Shown: in pieces, positions 20,590-32,532 of the stretch | Position numbering within the stretch: position 1 is the first letter of the stretch | Layout of the letters: the number at the start of each line of letters is the position of its first letter | Source: Chara braunii | Taxonomy: Eukaryota; Streptophyta; Charophyceae; Charales; Characeae | Direction of reading: 5' to 3' | NCBI GenBank assembly: GCA_003427395.1 | Contig: BFEA01001157.1 | Location: 27,415 to 89,851, forward strand | DNA: 62,437 nt | Position numbers and translations under genes: made by a program | Notes under the pieces: generated by a model | What the model was told of the DNA's origin: nothing | What the model saw: the letters and a program-made list of their open reading frames with translations, nothing else | Databases searched by the model: none

Positions 20590-20591
20590 AC

Positions 20592-20664
<73 letters not shown>

Positions 20665-20672
20665 GTAGTAAT
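20590..20672. repeat. Long (AAT)n microsatellite
   Basis: About 25 uninterrupted AAT units, the longest of the AAT tracts here, ending in GTAGTA variants. Confidence 0.9.
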
Positions 20673-21554
20673 AAAACGCAAGGGACTTGACTGTGGACGA
20701 AGCCCGTAATTCAAATCGTAAGTCACACTGAAGCCGAAGCATTCAAAACAAGAGCAGATAGCACATTGGAACCGAGTAGTCATCCATTTGAAAGATACAA
20801 CAGAAATATGAGTCAATGTCCGTAGCCCAATCGTGCAACACAAACAGCATAACCCAATATAGCCCCTTTCTCTTGAATGGCGTTTGGCGCCCTATCACAG
20901 GCTAATTCAGCTTGGAAGTAATCAAACAACCAGACGGCCGGTTAAAGATGACGTAGACACCAATGTCGACCTCTTCTCTTATCCAGGTACGTCTCTCTCT
21001 TCACTCACATTCTCCTTTGATAACCCACACAGTGCCCTTTTCCTCCGAAGAACCACCCTCGCCCTTCCTCCTCTGCGCACACAGGCAGCCAGGCTATGGC
21101 CGCCAGTGCCTTATTCCACAAGTAGCGCCCAACCATTCATTCATTCATGTGTAAGCCATGCGAGGACGCTGTCTCAGCGTCTTGCGCGAGGAGGCCTGGA
21201 GTGAGCTCGGAGGACGCAGCGGGCGTGTGTGATTGTGTCACCGTGTGTAAGTGACTGTGTCACTGCGTATCACCATATCACAGTATCTGTGTGATTGTTG
21301 CAGTGCACTGCCCTGCCTGTTTTTGTCTGGTGGTCTGTTGACCTGTTTGTCTGTCTTTGTCCGTTTGTCATCTTGTCTGTTTGTGCCGACTGTCTGTTAG
21401 TGCTGCCTGCCTGTCTGCGTTGAGCCTGTTTGCCCTGCCGCAACCAGTTCTGGCTGCCGGTGTCCGGCCGTCTACTTCAGACTGTCTATCTGTTTGACAG
21501 TCTGTATGTCTGTGTCTGTCGGCCTCCCCTTCTTTCCTCTCACCGGGGATGTGG

Positions 21555-21760
21555 TACGGCTCAATCCGTCCCAGTACAGCCAGTCCAATCCAGTCAAGCA
21601 AGTACTGACTGGGACTGTGTACTTCGTGGGTCAGGGAAACAGCGCAGACCAACGAGTCTAAAAAATATAAATCGAGAGGCCGCGCACAAACATTCATTCA
21701 TTCTCCAGCGGAAGCCACGTGGAAACGCTGTCCCAACGTTTTGTGGGAGGAAGCATGCAG
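21555..21760. repeat. Second copy of the 19,150-19,330 block
   Basis: Shares CCCAGTACAGCC, AAGTACTG..TGGGACTGTGTAC, GTGGGTCAGGGAA and CATTCATTCATTCT with 19,150-19,330 in the same order. It supports the reading of 18.6-24.4 kb as serial insertions or duplications of one family. Confidence 0.75.
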
Positions 21761-23796
21761 CAACGCCTGAGGACGAAGTGTGCTGAAGGTTAGTTAGTGC
21801 AACTACAGCTGTCGCAGTCAGTGATAGGCGAGTTCACGAATGTGTTATGGAGGGCGTGCGTGGGGTATCTAGGGTGATCCAGTGCACGTGTATAGTGGGT
21901 TGTTGGCCGCTGAGCCGCCATACCCAGTGAAACTGAATTCCTATCTAGATTGCCATAAGTCTTGAGTTTTTGAGCGGCGCAGGGCGCCAGTTTGCTTCGC
22001 TACTGTTTGCATATATGTAAGGTGTGGATGAAAGTGAGTCTGATTACCATAGTAATAATAATAATAACAATAAAACAATAATACTAATTAATAATAAAAA
22101 TAATGCTCGGAAACCAAGATAGCGAACTTCAGTAACCAAGCAGCTTCACATATATGAGTCCAGATAGTTGTGGCCTTTGAACCCACAACAGGTTGCGTCA
22201 CGAGCCTTTACCAAATAGGAACACATCAAAAGCTCATAATTGACAAGGCTGAACTAGTCTCATCATCATCAACGCAGGCCCAATGCTGATGTCCTATCAG
22301 GTTCTCGGCGTTCAGACTGTGAATGGCAGATCCTACCTAGCCTATCTACAGTGCTGCTGATGGCGTCATCAATTTTTCAAGTACGGGCAAGTCTCAGCCA
22401 ATGTCGCATAAGTCATGCACCAGGTATGTCCTTCGTATCTCTCACAATCTCGTTCCCCCCAATTTACAGATGCCACGTACCCAACAATCGTGCTTGTAAT
22501 AGTAATAATAATAATAAGAAGAATAATAAGAATAATAATAATAATAATAATAACAATAATAATAATATGTCGGATAGATGAAAACAGCGAACTTCAGAAA
22601 AACAGCGTTATTTACACAAAGTCTGATAATAGTGACCTCGAGCCAACATAAAATTTCATCACTAGTTTCATGAAATAAGAGCACAGCAAAAGCGCATAGT
22701 TGACAATGCTGAAATAGTCTCGTCATCATTATTAACGAAGAACCAACGTTGATAACCTGCCCGGTGCTCGGCGCCGAGAGTACATGCGGCAGATCCTATC
22801 TAGCCTAGACTACAACCGAGTGATGACCACAACAACTTTCTGAAGTATGAGCATGCAGTGACCAATGTCGCCTGTTTCCTGCCCCTGTTTTCGTTTGTGT
22901 CCCCGTATTATTGTATCTCTATTTGTTTTCCGCTGTGTCCCAGTATCTAAACGACTGTGAATCCATGCGTGTGTCACAGAGTTTGTTCGTGGGGTACCCA
23001 CTGCCCAGGGTGATCCGAAGTGAGAGTGAAGTGCGAGGGAACAGTGGTGTCGGACACAGTAATGAAAATCGCGATGTATAGGCGCTGATGCATCACAACC
23101 ATTTGAGGCGAGTTAGCATCTGAACTGTGCCTTCGGTTGTCAGTATCTCTGAGTCTTTAAGTTGGGCGGTATTCGCCAGTGTGAAACACCATCTGTTTGC
23201 ATGTTTGCGCAGAGGAATGAAAAGCGAGTCTAATTGTATAATAATAATAATATTAATAATAATAATAATAATAATAATAATTACAAGGAATATGAGTGTG
23301 AAAGATACACAGAAACCCAAGTTTGCGGCTCCACACAGATGTTCAAGTAGTCGTGTACNAGCNGAGTGTANAAATGCATCNGGAAACCATCTATATAGAG
23401 CAATTCAANGAAGTAATGAGCNAATGTTCAAGCCCGTAGGNCATACCAACACAACTCCCAAAGTCGTTTCCCCTCTGTCTCGCGCCTATCGCCCAGCCTA
23501 CTGTACTCCTACCTACGGCTGTACATAACAGGCTCTTTTTGATTCTCGAAGCCCAATTTACATGACTGTCAACACATAGCCGACCTCTCTTCACGTACCA
23601 GGTCCGTACCCCGGCACTCCAATCAGACCTAGATAACCCATGCATTCGCCTTCCTTCCTCGCTCTTGTCCTCCTTTCTCCTCGGACTCCCCCTCCCGTTT
23701 CTCTGCTCATTACACCACTTTCCTCCCTTTCTCTCTCGGCGTTCATTTTCCTTCTTCACACCTACGGAAGGAATACTAACAGAAATAATCATGATG

Positions 23797-23854
<58 letters not shown>

Positions 23855-24470
23855 AAGAAAATAAAAAGAAAGCAAGGAAAGCGAGTCATAATGAGGTGAC
23901 AATTCCAGAATGCCCCATCACATTGAAGGTCAGATAGTCACACCGTGTCCAGAGGCAGCATTGCACCAATAACACCTCAAACATAGGTTCGTAGCTCTGA
24001 GAATCAATGCCAATGGTGAGCATACACCCCCCCTTTTCTCTATACAAGAGCCCGGTTCAGTCACACTTGTTATCGGTGCTCAGCGCCCAGCCTGATCCTA
24101 CTCAGTCACTACAGACTACAAAGAAAGACAATGCAACCTCCTGATATCAGTTGCGGCCCGAAGTGCTTGAGGATGTCGCCCATAGCAGACCATTGCCAAT
24201 ACAAGGTTAGTGTCACTACATCATCATCATCCTCACGTCGCCATCGTCGTCATCATCATCACCCCCTTCTTCTCTTCTCTCCTCCTTCTTTCTCATTCTT
24301 CTCATTCCCACTCCGATCCTTTCTCTCCCTCTCTCCTTCGATCTTCCTTTCCACCTTTCCCTTCAATCTCCCCCCCTCTTTATCTCCAATCTGTCTGACC
24401 TCCTTCTCTCCTTCATCCTGTTTTCGATTTCTCTCTCTCCTCCCTTTGTTATGTTCCCCTGATGGGCGAT

Positions 24471-24661
24471 GTACACCATAGTCGAGGGTTCGCACGTGAT
24501 AAAAAGGACTAAATGGACAATGTAGTGCAGGTGGAATCTCAACAAGCAGTGTACATCCTGATACNTGTACACCATAGTCGAGGGTTCGCACGTGATAAAA
24601 AGGACTAAATGGACAATGTAGTGCAGGTGGAATCTCAACAAGCAGTGTACATCCTGATACA
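24471..24661. repeat. 96-bp near-perfect tandem duplication flanking an N
   Basis: The block from GTACACCATAGTCGAGGG repeats with period 96 and no visible difference. The junction holds a single N (24,565). A gap-closing artefact is as likely as real duplication. Confidence 0.7.
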
Positions 24662-25138
24662 TACAAAATTGGTGCTTTGTAGCGCAATGGAAGACTTGGA
24701 TNAAACCCCGACCTGACCAGGAGTGACCTCCATCATGTAGCGCANGACAGCACANCAGAATGNTANAATANCAANGACTAGCCCAATNAAATGTNGCAGC
24801 ANANACCAAACATACATCATCCTCATCTCAAGGTGTGAAGGGGCTTGGCGCTACTCACAGGAAGAATGCGCCAGGTCCAGATCATGCATAGACAAGAGGG
24901 GGGAAACANACGAAGAAGAGNGGCAGAGATGNGAATGTCGTCAACACCAAGTTTTCGTTACAAGTCCCAAATAATCCCTCGTCAATATGTCTGAATCCCA
25001 TTGTCGAGTCTTGGATCCAAATGTCACCAAGCTCTCTCTCTCTCTCTCTTTCGTGGCCCGCAGATACTGAGAAGTCAGAGGATGAGAGGGTGAAGAAGAG
25101 ATGGCGGTCTTAGAAGAGGAAGAAGAAGAACTTTTTTT

Positions 25139-25209
<71 letters not shown>

Positions 25210-25345
25210 CACTCACACGCACACATTCCATCAATGGGATGAGCAAAAACGGGATGAATCTTCCGCTAAGACGTGGACATATACACTGCCACTTTGTGAG
25301 TTGCTCATTCTATCGATCCCAGTACCGTGCGACGAGCCGTTAGTT
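24660..25345. repeat. Diverged relative of the 2.2 kb repeat (third copy, rearranged)
   Basis: 24,660-25,130 resembles 26,760-27,180, including the CGTCAACACCAAGT block, the TCTGAATCC.ATTGTCGAG block and GAAGAGGAAGAAGAAGAAC. 25,215-25,345 resembles 26,480-26,625 (GATGAGCAAAAACGG, AATGAATCTTCCGCT). The order suggests a tandem arrangement of related units from 24.6 to 27.3 kb. Confidence 0.65.
25131..25204. repeat. (CT)n microsatellite
   Basis: T-run followed by about 30 CT units. Confidence 0.95.
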
Positions 25346-25916
25346 TGGGACTTAGCTCGTTTTTTTCACACTCTTTGCCTTACACACATGCATGCCCCCA
25401 CTCACACATACATACTTGCCCACACATACAAGTGCACAATAGTGTATACGTTCACGTTTTATCGGTAGATTCATCCGCTTTCACTCGCCTTATCTATCAC
25501 AGTGTGGTACAGTTGGTTGGGCGATTCACACTCATAGAGCCACGCACGCACCCATATATACACAAGCAGTGAGTATTCAGACGTTATAGCGGAATAGTCG
25601 ATCAACTTTGCTCGTCTTTTCCGTGGATGTGGCGTGATGCCAGCCGTGCAGCACTTTCTCTCTCTATCCCTCTCTCCCTCTACACACATATGCATGTATA
25701 CACGCTCGCAGCAGTAGAGAGTCTTTCGATGTCGTTGCGAAAGATTCGGCTGATTTTGCTCATCAGTTTCGGTGGGAGCCATGTGAGGCCTGCCACGTCC
25801 TATTGCCAGGTGCGTTGTTTCATCGAATTGATCGAAATACTCACTCTCTCCACCTTTCTCTCTTCTTGTCATCTATCCGTTGTTTCTCTTTTCCTATTCT
25901 TCTACTTCCGTCCTTC

Positions 25917-25972
25917 TTCTCCTTCTTCTTCTTCTTCTTCTTCTTCTTCTTCTTCTTCTTCTTCTTTTCTTT
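25917..25972. repeat. (TTC)n microsatellite
   Basis: About 17 TTC units in a C/T-rich tract. Confidence 0.95.
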
Positions 25973-26214
25973 GCTTCCCCCGCTATTCCTTCTTCTTTCT
26001 CTAAATGATAAGGTTCAATGCACCTTTCACATCACCCCCAGCGACAAACCACTGAGATCAACGCAATCCAGACACTTCACTGGACTGTTCAATCGATAGG
26101 AGCGACGGGTGGCGTGTATAAAGGGCACGGACGTAATCAGCGCGAGCTGATGACTCGTGCTTACTAGGCATTTCTCGTTCAAGATCGGTAATTGCAACAA
26201 TCTATCCATATCAA

Positions 26215-26335
26215 TAAATAAAAAATATGTATAAAATAAACAATAATAAATAATAGTAGAAATAGTAATATAATAATAACAATATTAGTAATAACAATAT
26301 TAGTAATAACAATAATAATATAAGTAAGTCATAAT
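26215..26335. repeat. AT-rich AATA/AATATTAGT repeats
   Basis: Degenerate AAT and AATA units with two copies of AACAATATTAGTAAT. No gene. Confidence 0.7.
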
Positions 26336-26639
26336 AAATGTATTTTAGCTACCTCTACAGTCAGATACAGTCGTATCGGACTTTTCACGACGGCGACGGT
26401 GATGGTCAAGAATCTCTCTCTCTCGTACACTTACACACACACTCTCCCATACATGCACGCATGCCCATGCACCCATGTATGCACACACACATATTCCATC
26501 GTTAGGATGAGCAAAAACGGAATGAATCTTCCGCTGCAACATGGAAATATACACTGCCACTTTTTGATTAGCTCATGCTACCGTTCCAAGTAGCGTGTAG
26601 CGAGAAGCGGGCAGGGGTCTTAAAGGCTATTTCCCTCTC

Positions 26640-28880
26640 TCTCCTTCTCTCCTTTCTTTTATCTCTTTCTCTTTCTCTCTCTCGCTCTCTCCTTCTCTCC
26701 CTCACACACACACGCACCCCCGTCGCCTATTGTAACGGTGTAGACCGGATCGAGAACCAACCTCTCGTACAAAGTACGAGATAGCGTAGTGGAAGACTTA
26801 GGTACCGATGATCCGAAAAATCAATATTTCAATAAAGCCCCAATCATACATCATAATCATCATTTCATGGTGTAAAGGGGTCTGGCGCTTTATACAGGAA
26901 GACTGCGCTAGCCCCGACCATACCCAGACGAGGAAGAGGGAGGTTAGATGAAGAAGAGGGGAAGATGGGAATGTCGTCAACACCAAGTCTTCGGCACAGG
27001 CCCAAATAGTCCCTCGTCAAAATGTCTGAATCCTATTGTCGAGCCTGGATCCAATATCGTCAAGTCTCAAGCCACAACTCTCTCTCTCTCTGTCGTAGTC
27101 TGCTGATACTAAGAAGTCAGGTGGCGAGAGGGTGAGGCGGAGATGGTGGATTTAGAAGAGGAAGAAGAAGAACTTTCTCTCCTGCTAACTCTCTCTCATA
27201 CACATAGGCTAGATCATAGTGAATCTTTCCACATTTCGGTAGTAGATTCATTAGTTTTATTTATTTCTCGATTTGTTTATTTATTTAATTTCATTATTAT
27301 TACTATATTATTATTACTATTATATGGGTGGTGGAATTCAGCCTCGAGGAACGGGACTCACCCGTTCTTTCTCCTGCTCCCCGTTGTCGTCGTCGTTGTC
27401 GTTATTAGAGTCGTGGTCGCCGTTGTTGTCCGTCGTTATCGTCCGTCTGTTTAGGTACGCTTCCCTTCTCCCTCCTCTTTCTTCTTCTTCTCCACCTCCC
27501 TTCTTTCTTCTCTCTCTCTTTCTCCTCCTTCGCGATCTCCTAGCTAGTCCTTTGCCCTTACTGTGTGTCGCCCGCCTCCGATTCGTCGTTCGGCTAGGCA
27601 AGTATGTCTTCGACTCTTCCTCCTTTCCTTCACTCCCTTCTCCCTCCTTTCTTCCTCCTCTCACCTCCTCTTTTCCCGCCGGTGTTTTCTGCTCCAGTTG
27701 CGATCGCTGCCCACCTTTGCGTTGCTTGCCTGCATTCCTTCCCGTCTCTTTTCTTCGTTTGCGCCCCCGTTGTACTCCAGTGCTCGTATTGCCTGACCTT
27801 GCGACGGGAGCCTACCGGCCTTAACCGGTTGGCCTCTTTACGAAGTGAATCAGTCCCAATATCGGGGCGTGATTCATTTGGGCACCTCGGGGCAGGTAGG
27901 TCGTCGAGGAAAACAAAAAAAAGTAAAAGAAAATCAAAAATTGAAACAACGAATCTAACGGGATTCAACCCCGTAATCCCTCCCTACTTTGCCAAGTGTC
28001 GGAGCCTCACGACACTCGGTTCTAACTAACAACTAACTGTACTAACTCCTACTTGTAAGGTCGCTGGTTCGAATCTCGCCCGTCCAAGGGCGGATGATAA
28101 AAAAAAAAACGACCCCTTTGTAGTTAGTAAAAGAGCTAGCCCAAGGGCAGGTCGGATTCGATCCCAGTGTCCCCTGCTCATAAGTCAATTCCTCTACCTA
28201 TTAGGCTAGCTCTTACCACGGTGTGGTAAAAAGTCACCTCCCTATAAGTAGATGTAGTAGGTTTGATCTGACTAGCCTGCGTACTTGTGCACGCCTGCCA
28301 GTCAGTGCGTCTGTCCTTAGGTTCGTTGGTTTGAATATGTGCGCGCCCTCAAGGGCACTTATTTCATCGGAAGGCCCGAAGGGCTTGTACTTAGCCATGG
28401 CTGCGGCATCAAGGGTCGCAGCGGGGTAATCACTCAAGTGGCGGGCAGGCTGGTACCACACCAAGTAGAAGTAGATGTGGCGGATACTCGACCCGGAGGC
28501 TAAGTAGGGGAAGACAAAGACCGGAATTTTTAGAACACCCAGTACCGGAGGGAAGACAGGCACTTGACCAAGCCTCAGTGCATGTCATAGACCTACCTGA
28601 CACAATCATTAGCCCAACTGACCCTTCGACCTCTTCTGTCGAGGGGTATTACTACTGATCCTAATCACCATGACGCGCGTCATAATAACGTGCACACACA
28701 CAAAATTTTCTCATCGATTTTTGCCCCGGCCTAAGTGGCGGAGGAATTTTGTTCCCTACGTCACGCCAGGCGTGCACACCCCCTTTATTCCGGACTGGCT
28801 CCGTCATGGTAGCCGGTCTCGTTACTGTGTCGAATGCAAAGACATGGCAAAATACCCTTGTAAGGGTATTTTGTCCGACA
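26640..28880. repeat. Copy 2 of the dispersed repeat, inserted in an RT gene
   Basis: Same content and order as 1-2,209, without N bases. The right end is sharp. GTCCGACA ends at 28,880, and the next base begins a decayed RT frame of element 4 on the minus strand, which breaks off exactly there. The sequence therefore moved as a unit. The left border is blurred by CT-rich sequence and by related units at 24.6-26.6 kb. There is no coding capacity, so it is non-autonomous or an LTR-like fragment. Confidence 0.85.
28133..28212 (-). ncRNA. 80-nt tRNA-like module, better preserved copy
   Basis: On the minus strand it begins GAGCTAGCC and ends GGCTAGCTC, a 9-bp terminal stem, in a tRNA-sized unit. 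Inside are AGGTAGAGG (D-loop-like) and GGATCGAATCC (B box). An A-run at 28,099-28,109 on plus gives a T11 terminator-like tract on the RNA strand. The anticodon arm is degenerate. It is likely a tRNA-derived Pol III unit carried by the repeat, and transcription is not shown. Confidence 0.5.
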
Positions 28881-29195
28881 ACGTACCATTACTAAGTTGA
28901 GCTTTTGTAGATTCAGTATTCATCTCAGTCCACCTTCTGGTTTCCAAAAACAAAACCAGTGATTAGTATATGGTTCGTCAGAAGGTTCGACAACATTTTT
29001 TGTCTAAATATTTTACCACCTCTTCCTCTTCCTTTTAGGCATACTTGGTTGGTCAGTCATTCCATGAGATATGATCAACTGTCATAATTTTTGCCATCTT
29101 AACCATATCCACGTCCAACTGCCCCCTTTCTTCATCATAAAGGAAAACACACCAGAGCCTTCCTGATACATTTTGATTTTTTTTTTTTCTTTCGG
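28881..29195 (-). pseudogene. RT N-terminal fragment of element 4
   Basis: YDEERGQLDVDMVKM aligns with the element 1 RT segment RGRLDVDKIEM, then KYLDKK, then after a frameshift PYTNHWFCFWKPEGGLR with PYASPWFCFVKPNGVLR of element 1. The next codon is TGA (28,920-28,922) where element 1 has Trp, followed by ILNLQKLNLVMVR against VQDLQRLNAVTVR. The match stops at the 2.2 kb repeat. TAA and TGA stops and one shift show long decay. Confidence 0.75.
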
Positions 29196-29479
29196 CCAGA
29201 TAAACTAATTATAACCTATCTTCATCGTGTCACATCTTTCACTAGTCACTTTATTCTCTAATTTTGTTGCTTAATGTCTTATCAATCCTCCTTCTTTTTT
29301 CAATATTTCATCATAATCTTTTTCTATCAAAACTGTCACCGGGTTCCTTTTCATCCCCTTGGGTTTATACTTTCTCTTTAAGCATATATTTTTTTCCTAA
29401 GAAAGGATGAGTTGATGCAAAATTTAACTTCATTTTCTCACTCTTAGCAGATTCAACGACTTTCTTGAATGATTCGATC

Positions 29480-30082
29480 TGTCTTTCTTCATTTTTAGTT
29501 CTTTGATTGTCTATCAATGGTGAAGTCACAAGTCTCCATAGTTATCTGGGAGAGATTTACCATTTCTGCCTCAGAGTTTACTATGGTCTGGATCTTCACT
29601 TGGTTAATATAATTTTTAAAGTGTCTTAAACTCATGGTTGCAAATCTCATCTTACATCTGACAATGACCTGCTCACTTGACTAGGGAAGACCAACCCAAA
29701 AAAGTTAACATTCACCTTCTTCTTTTCAATCATTTTTTTTTAATTCATCTCTCAACTTGGGTTCTGGAGTCATTGACTCTTTAAAGGATAGAGTTACTTT
29801 TGTTTCCTCTAGCATCTTTGTAATCACATCAGTGATCACAGTTTCGTATTCCAACTCGGTCTTGAGGATGAACTTTCTCTTTTTCCCTTGTTCATTCTTT
29901 CGAGATGAAGGATTCGGTTCTTGATCATCAAGAATATCGTTTAGGATCTCTTCGGCTTTCCTTCTCTTCCTTTCCTCAATCATCTGAGGTGTCAAGTTTG
30001 CTTGAACATTTCTCACATCTCCAACCACTATGATGGGTTCCATGATGACTTCTGGTGGTAAATCACCCTCAAACGATATCAT
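29480..30082 (-). pseudogene. Gag C-terminal helical region and protease remnant of element 4
   Basis: 30,082-29,726 is a 118-residue frame with KKRK, a helical stretch and a PKLRDELKK motif matching the PKLREMVKV region of element 1. After stops the sequence VIVRCKMRF… leads to IVNSEAEMVN, which aligns with the protease motif VNAGAQMNI of element 1, again with Asn at the catalytic Asp position. The rest of the protease is not readable, so sequence is lost between here and the RT. Confidence 0.55.
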
Positions 30083-30233
30083 GTTGACTGAACAAGCGGA
30101 CTCGTTAGAAAAAAATACTACTAACTCATAAGAACTCTTAGGAGCTGAATTTTCTTATAGTAAAAGCCCGTTTGGAGAAGCCTCATCAGACAGGTCTTCC
30201 ACTAACACCGAGGACTGTCGAGGCAATTCGACC

Positions 30234-30800
30234 CTAATGGAGGGATACATCAGACTTCTGCACAAGTTCCTCGGGCAGCTCACCAACAAGAAAATGAACA
30301 TTTGTATTAGTTTTTTTTTTATTCTTTTTCTTCATCTTTTCTTCATATTTAAGAGCAAGAAGTCTCATACCTCCAAGATGTTTGGGACTTGTTTTATGAA
30401 CTATCACAGACATGACCCATCGCATCCTCTTTCAAAGGCTTACAGTAGGTTGTGGTATGACCCACATCACCACAATAGTAACAGAAGTAGTTCTTCCTTG
30501 GACGATCATCATACTTCCTTCTCTCTCAGTTTCCTTTTTCACAATTTCATCCACTCTTTTCGGATCGGGAAGAGTCTCCCTTTTTCTCATAACCATCGTC
30601 ATCGTCATGATCTTCTTCATCTTCACTTTCAGCCTTTTTCTTCCGTTTCTCATCCACAACATGATTAGCAAGCATATAATTGGTCACAACTTGCTGAACA
30701 ATATTCTCATTTCTCGTATTATTTGTTTTGTTTAGGCCATTCTCTGTCTCCAGTCCACAACTAGAGTACTGATCTGATTCAGTGACCACTTCTTGTGTGA
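30234..30800 (-). pseudogene. Gag nucleocapsid of element 4 with intact CCHC knuckle
   Basis: CYYCGDVGHTTTYC (30,483-30,442) is a canonical CX2CX4HX4C zinc knuckle, unlike the altered one in element 1. The segment before it is acidic with Asp/Glu/Lys runs. Stops follow in the same frame within 20 residues. Confidence 0.7.
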
Positions 30801-31454
30801 GACTGTAGGTAGAGTTCTGACTATTGCAACAATTTCATCTCATCTTAGAGGGTAGTGTGCTTGATTTAGAACTGTCTGTCTCTCATTGTCAGTGAAATTA
30901 GTCAGGAAGACGTTACATCTTTGAGCCTCATCCAAGTGTGGAATCCTTCTGCCTGTTTTGATAAACATCTAGAGGAAAACATTGAAAGTGTCATACTTAG
31001 CTCTTCTGATGTTGAGGAGATCCTTGGTAGTAGCTGGGACATAGTATTTCTCAATTTTTTTTTTCATTCTTTCCTTAACTTCATTCCATGTTGTGGCCCC
31101 TTCCATCAATTTTTTGCCTATCAACCTCGAGTCAGAGTCATAGTATGATAAAAGGTGCTTAGGCAAATGTTTGTCAGTTCCACCATAACTGAGTTCGAAT
31201 AATTCATATTCCTCCAAGAAATTATTTACTTGAGATCCTCTGAAGCATGAGATTTTCTCTTATGGTCTCCTTGCTCTTGTAATATTTGACCCTCCTCTTA
31301 TAATGTCAGCTCTCGCGATCAACTCCCGTATAGCACCGACCAAAGTCTCTTCATAAGTCCCTGCAGAAGAGCTAGACCATGAACTAGACCTTCCTCGTTC
31401 AGACATTTTGACCATCAACTTTCTGGATACTCCCTTTTTCTCTCTTCTTGTCAC
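30800..31454 (-). pseudogene. Gag start and capsid domain of element 4
   Basis: 31,454-31,260 is a basic, Ser-rich N-terminal frame. 31,217-30,969 reads EEYELFELSYGG… and TTWNEVKERMKKKIEKYYV, then NIRRAKYDTFNVFL. After a stop come IKTGRRIPHLDEAQR and CNVFLTNF. The W-x-E-x-K, D-x-F and FL positions match Ty3 capsid helices and the element 1 capsid. Decayed, but the family call is firm. Confidence 0.65.
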
Positions 31455-31499
31455 CCTTAACCTTTACTTTCCTATTCTCAATTCCTTACTCTTCTCGCA

Positions 31500-32060
31500 A
31501 AAGATACAAACTCGTCTCTCTCCTCTCTTATTTGCTCCAGCCCTTGAGAATTTTGTACATAGAGAGTCTAAGCAATAATGGTCTGAGTATGGATCCAGGG
31601 CAAGGCGATTCTTAATTTTCCAATATAATCTCCAATCAGTTCCCTTTTTTCGTTCCTACTCAGTCTTCTGTTATATCCTTTCACAGTACCCTGGATCATA
31701 AAGTATCTCGTCAGATCTATGATCTCATAATCAAATTGCATTGCTTAACAACCGTTGTTGGTTCTTCTGGCAAGAGAGACTCATTCTCTGGAGGAATTAT
31801 AAGATACTCTTTTAACGTCCCTCACTCTCACTATTTGCAACAAATAATAAATCTCATTCTAGTCACTAACCTCTCTCATGGCAGAGTCTCTCATCCGATC
31901 AAAAAAGGGTTGCAAGAACTCAAGCTCATCCAGAGTTGAGAGATTCATGTCTGAGACTCGAAGAGTAACTCTTGTTTTGACTACCCTTCCTCCCGATACA
32001 ACTCCAAACATTAGTTGTTCACCCGAACTGGACATTATTAATCATTATAGACACCATCAG
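31500..32060 (-). pseudogene. Degenerate protein-like stretch before element 4 gag
   Basis: Fragments such as VVSGRVVKTRVTLRVSDMNL and FLQPFFDRMRDSAMREVSD read as protein between stops. They may be the N-terminal part of another pre-gag ORF, because member 2 in element 1 starts with a similar short basic strand. No firm identity. Confidence 0.3.
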
Positions 32061-32532
32061 GAGAGATAGATCTCATGTAGGGTGTAATCAGAGATTTCAA
32101 ACATGTGCTCAAAGGCATTTAGAAGCAAAAACTTTATCATCACAGTGGAGTCACTCTCCCTTGCTTTTCCTACCATGGCAATGGCTTCCAGCAGAGGCAT
32201 CCAGTCTCTCATGTCATCAGAGTCATCAGTAGTTGAGAAGCTAGGGGGTTTTCAAACTGTCTCACTCCCTTTCCCCAAGTTACCTTTCGTTGTAATTTCT
32301 CAAACCACTCTTTTGTTCTTATAAGACTAACGTAAGCCCATGTCCGACACTCCAAATAATCAGCTTCCTTCTCTAGAAACAATGAAGCGTAAATTCTCAC
32401 GCCCAAGTTGTCAGTATTCAAGAATTTGACCACTGGAATATGAAATAGTATGCGGTCTCTGCCACAAGTCTCGTATCTCAGAATTACAAAGGGATTATTA
32501 GACTCAGTCACTTTATATAGTATGTCTTTCAC
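32060..32532 (-). pseudogene. Possible pre-gag ORF family copy in element 4
   Basis: RILFHIPVVKF and LGVRIYASLFLEKEA occupy the places of FIWIESGW and KVTLYISLENI of element 1's members. After a shift, PLLEAIAMVGKARE and a FLLLNAFEHMFEI helix resemble the VERAAEAAMA and YTYLEIG helices. The similarity is in pattern and order more than identity, so this is a tentative member. Confidence 0.35.

Larger units (their letters stand above)
18630..24460. repeat. Patchwork of an interspersed repeat family with AAT microsatellites
   Basis: At least seven AAT/ATA-type tracts occur (18,635-18,705; 19,565-19,615; 20,590-20,672; 22,045-22,105; 22,498-22,567; 23,238-23,282; 23,786-23,854). Each tends to follow a block like GAAAGCGAGTCTGATTA. 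Non-microsatellite parts recur as diverged copies: 19,150-19,330 with 21,555-21,760; 19,820-20,030 with 20,880-21,060; 22,110-22,500 with 22,580-22,860. Several copies contain AGGTAYGTC followed by a pyrimidine tract. The same family appears inverted inside 47,930-48,330. No protein domain is visible. Confidence 0.75.

Noticed and set aside
1-28880. The two 2.2 kb copies as an LTR pair of one 28 kb element
   Set aside because: No PBS or polypurine tract adjoins either inner edge, and the interval contains a separate element with its own LTR and PBS.
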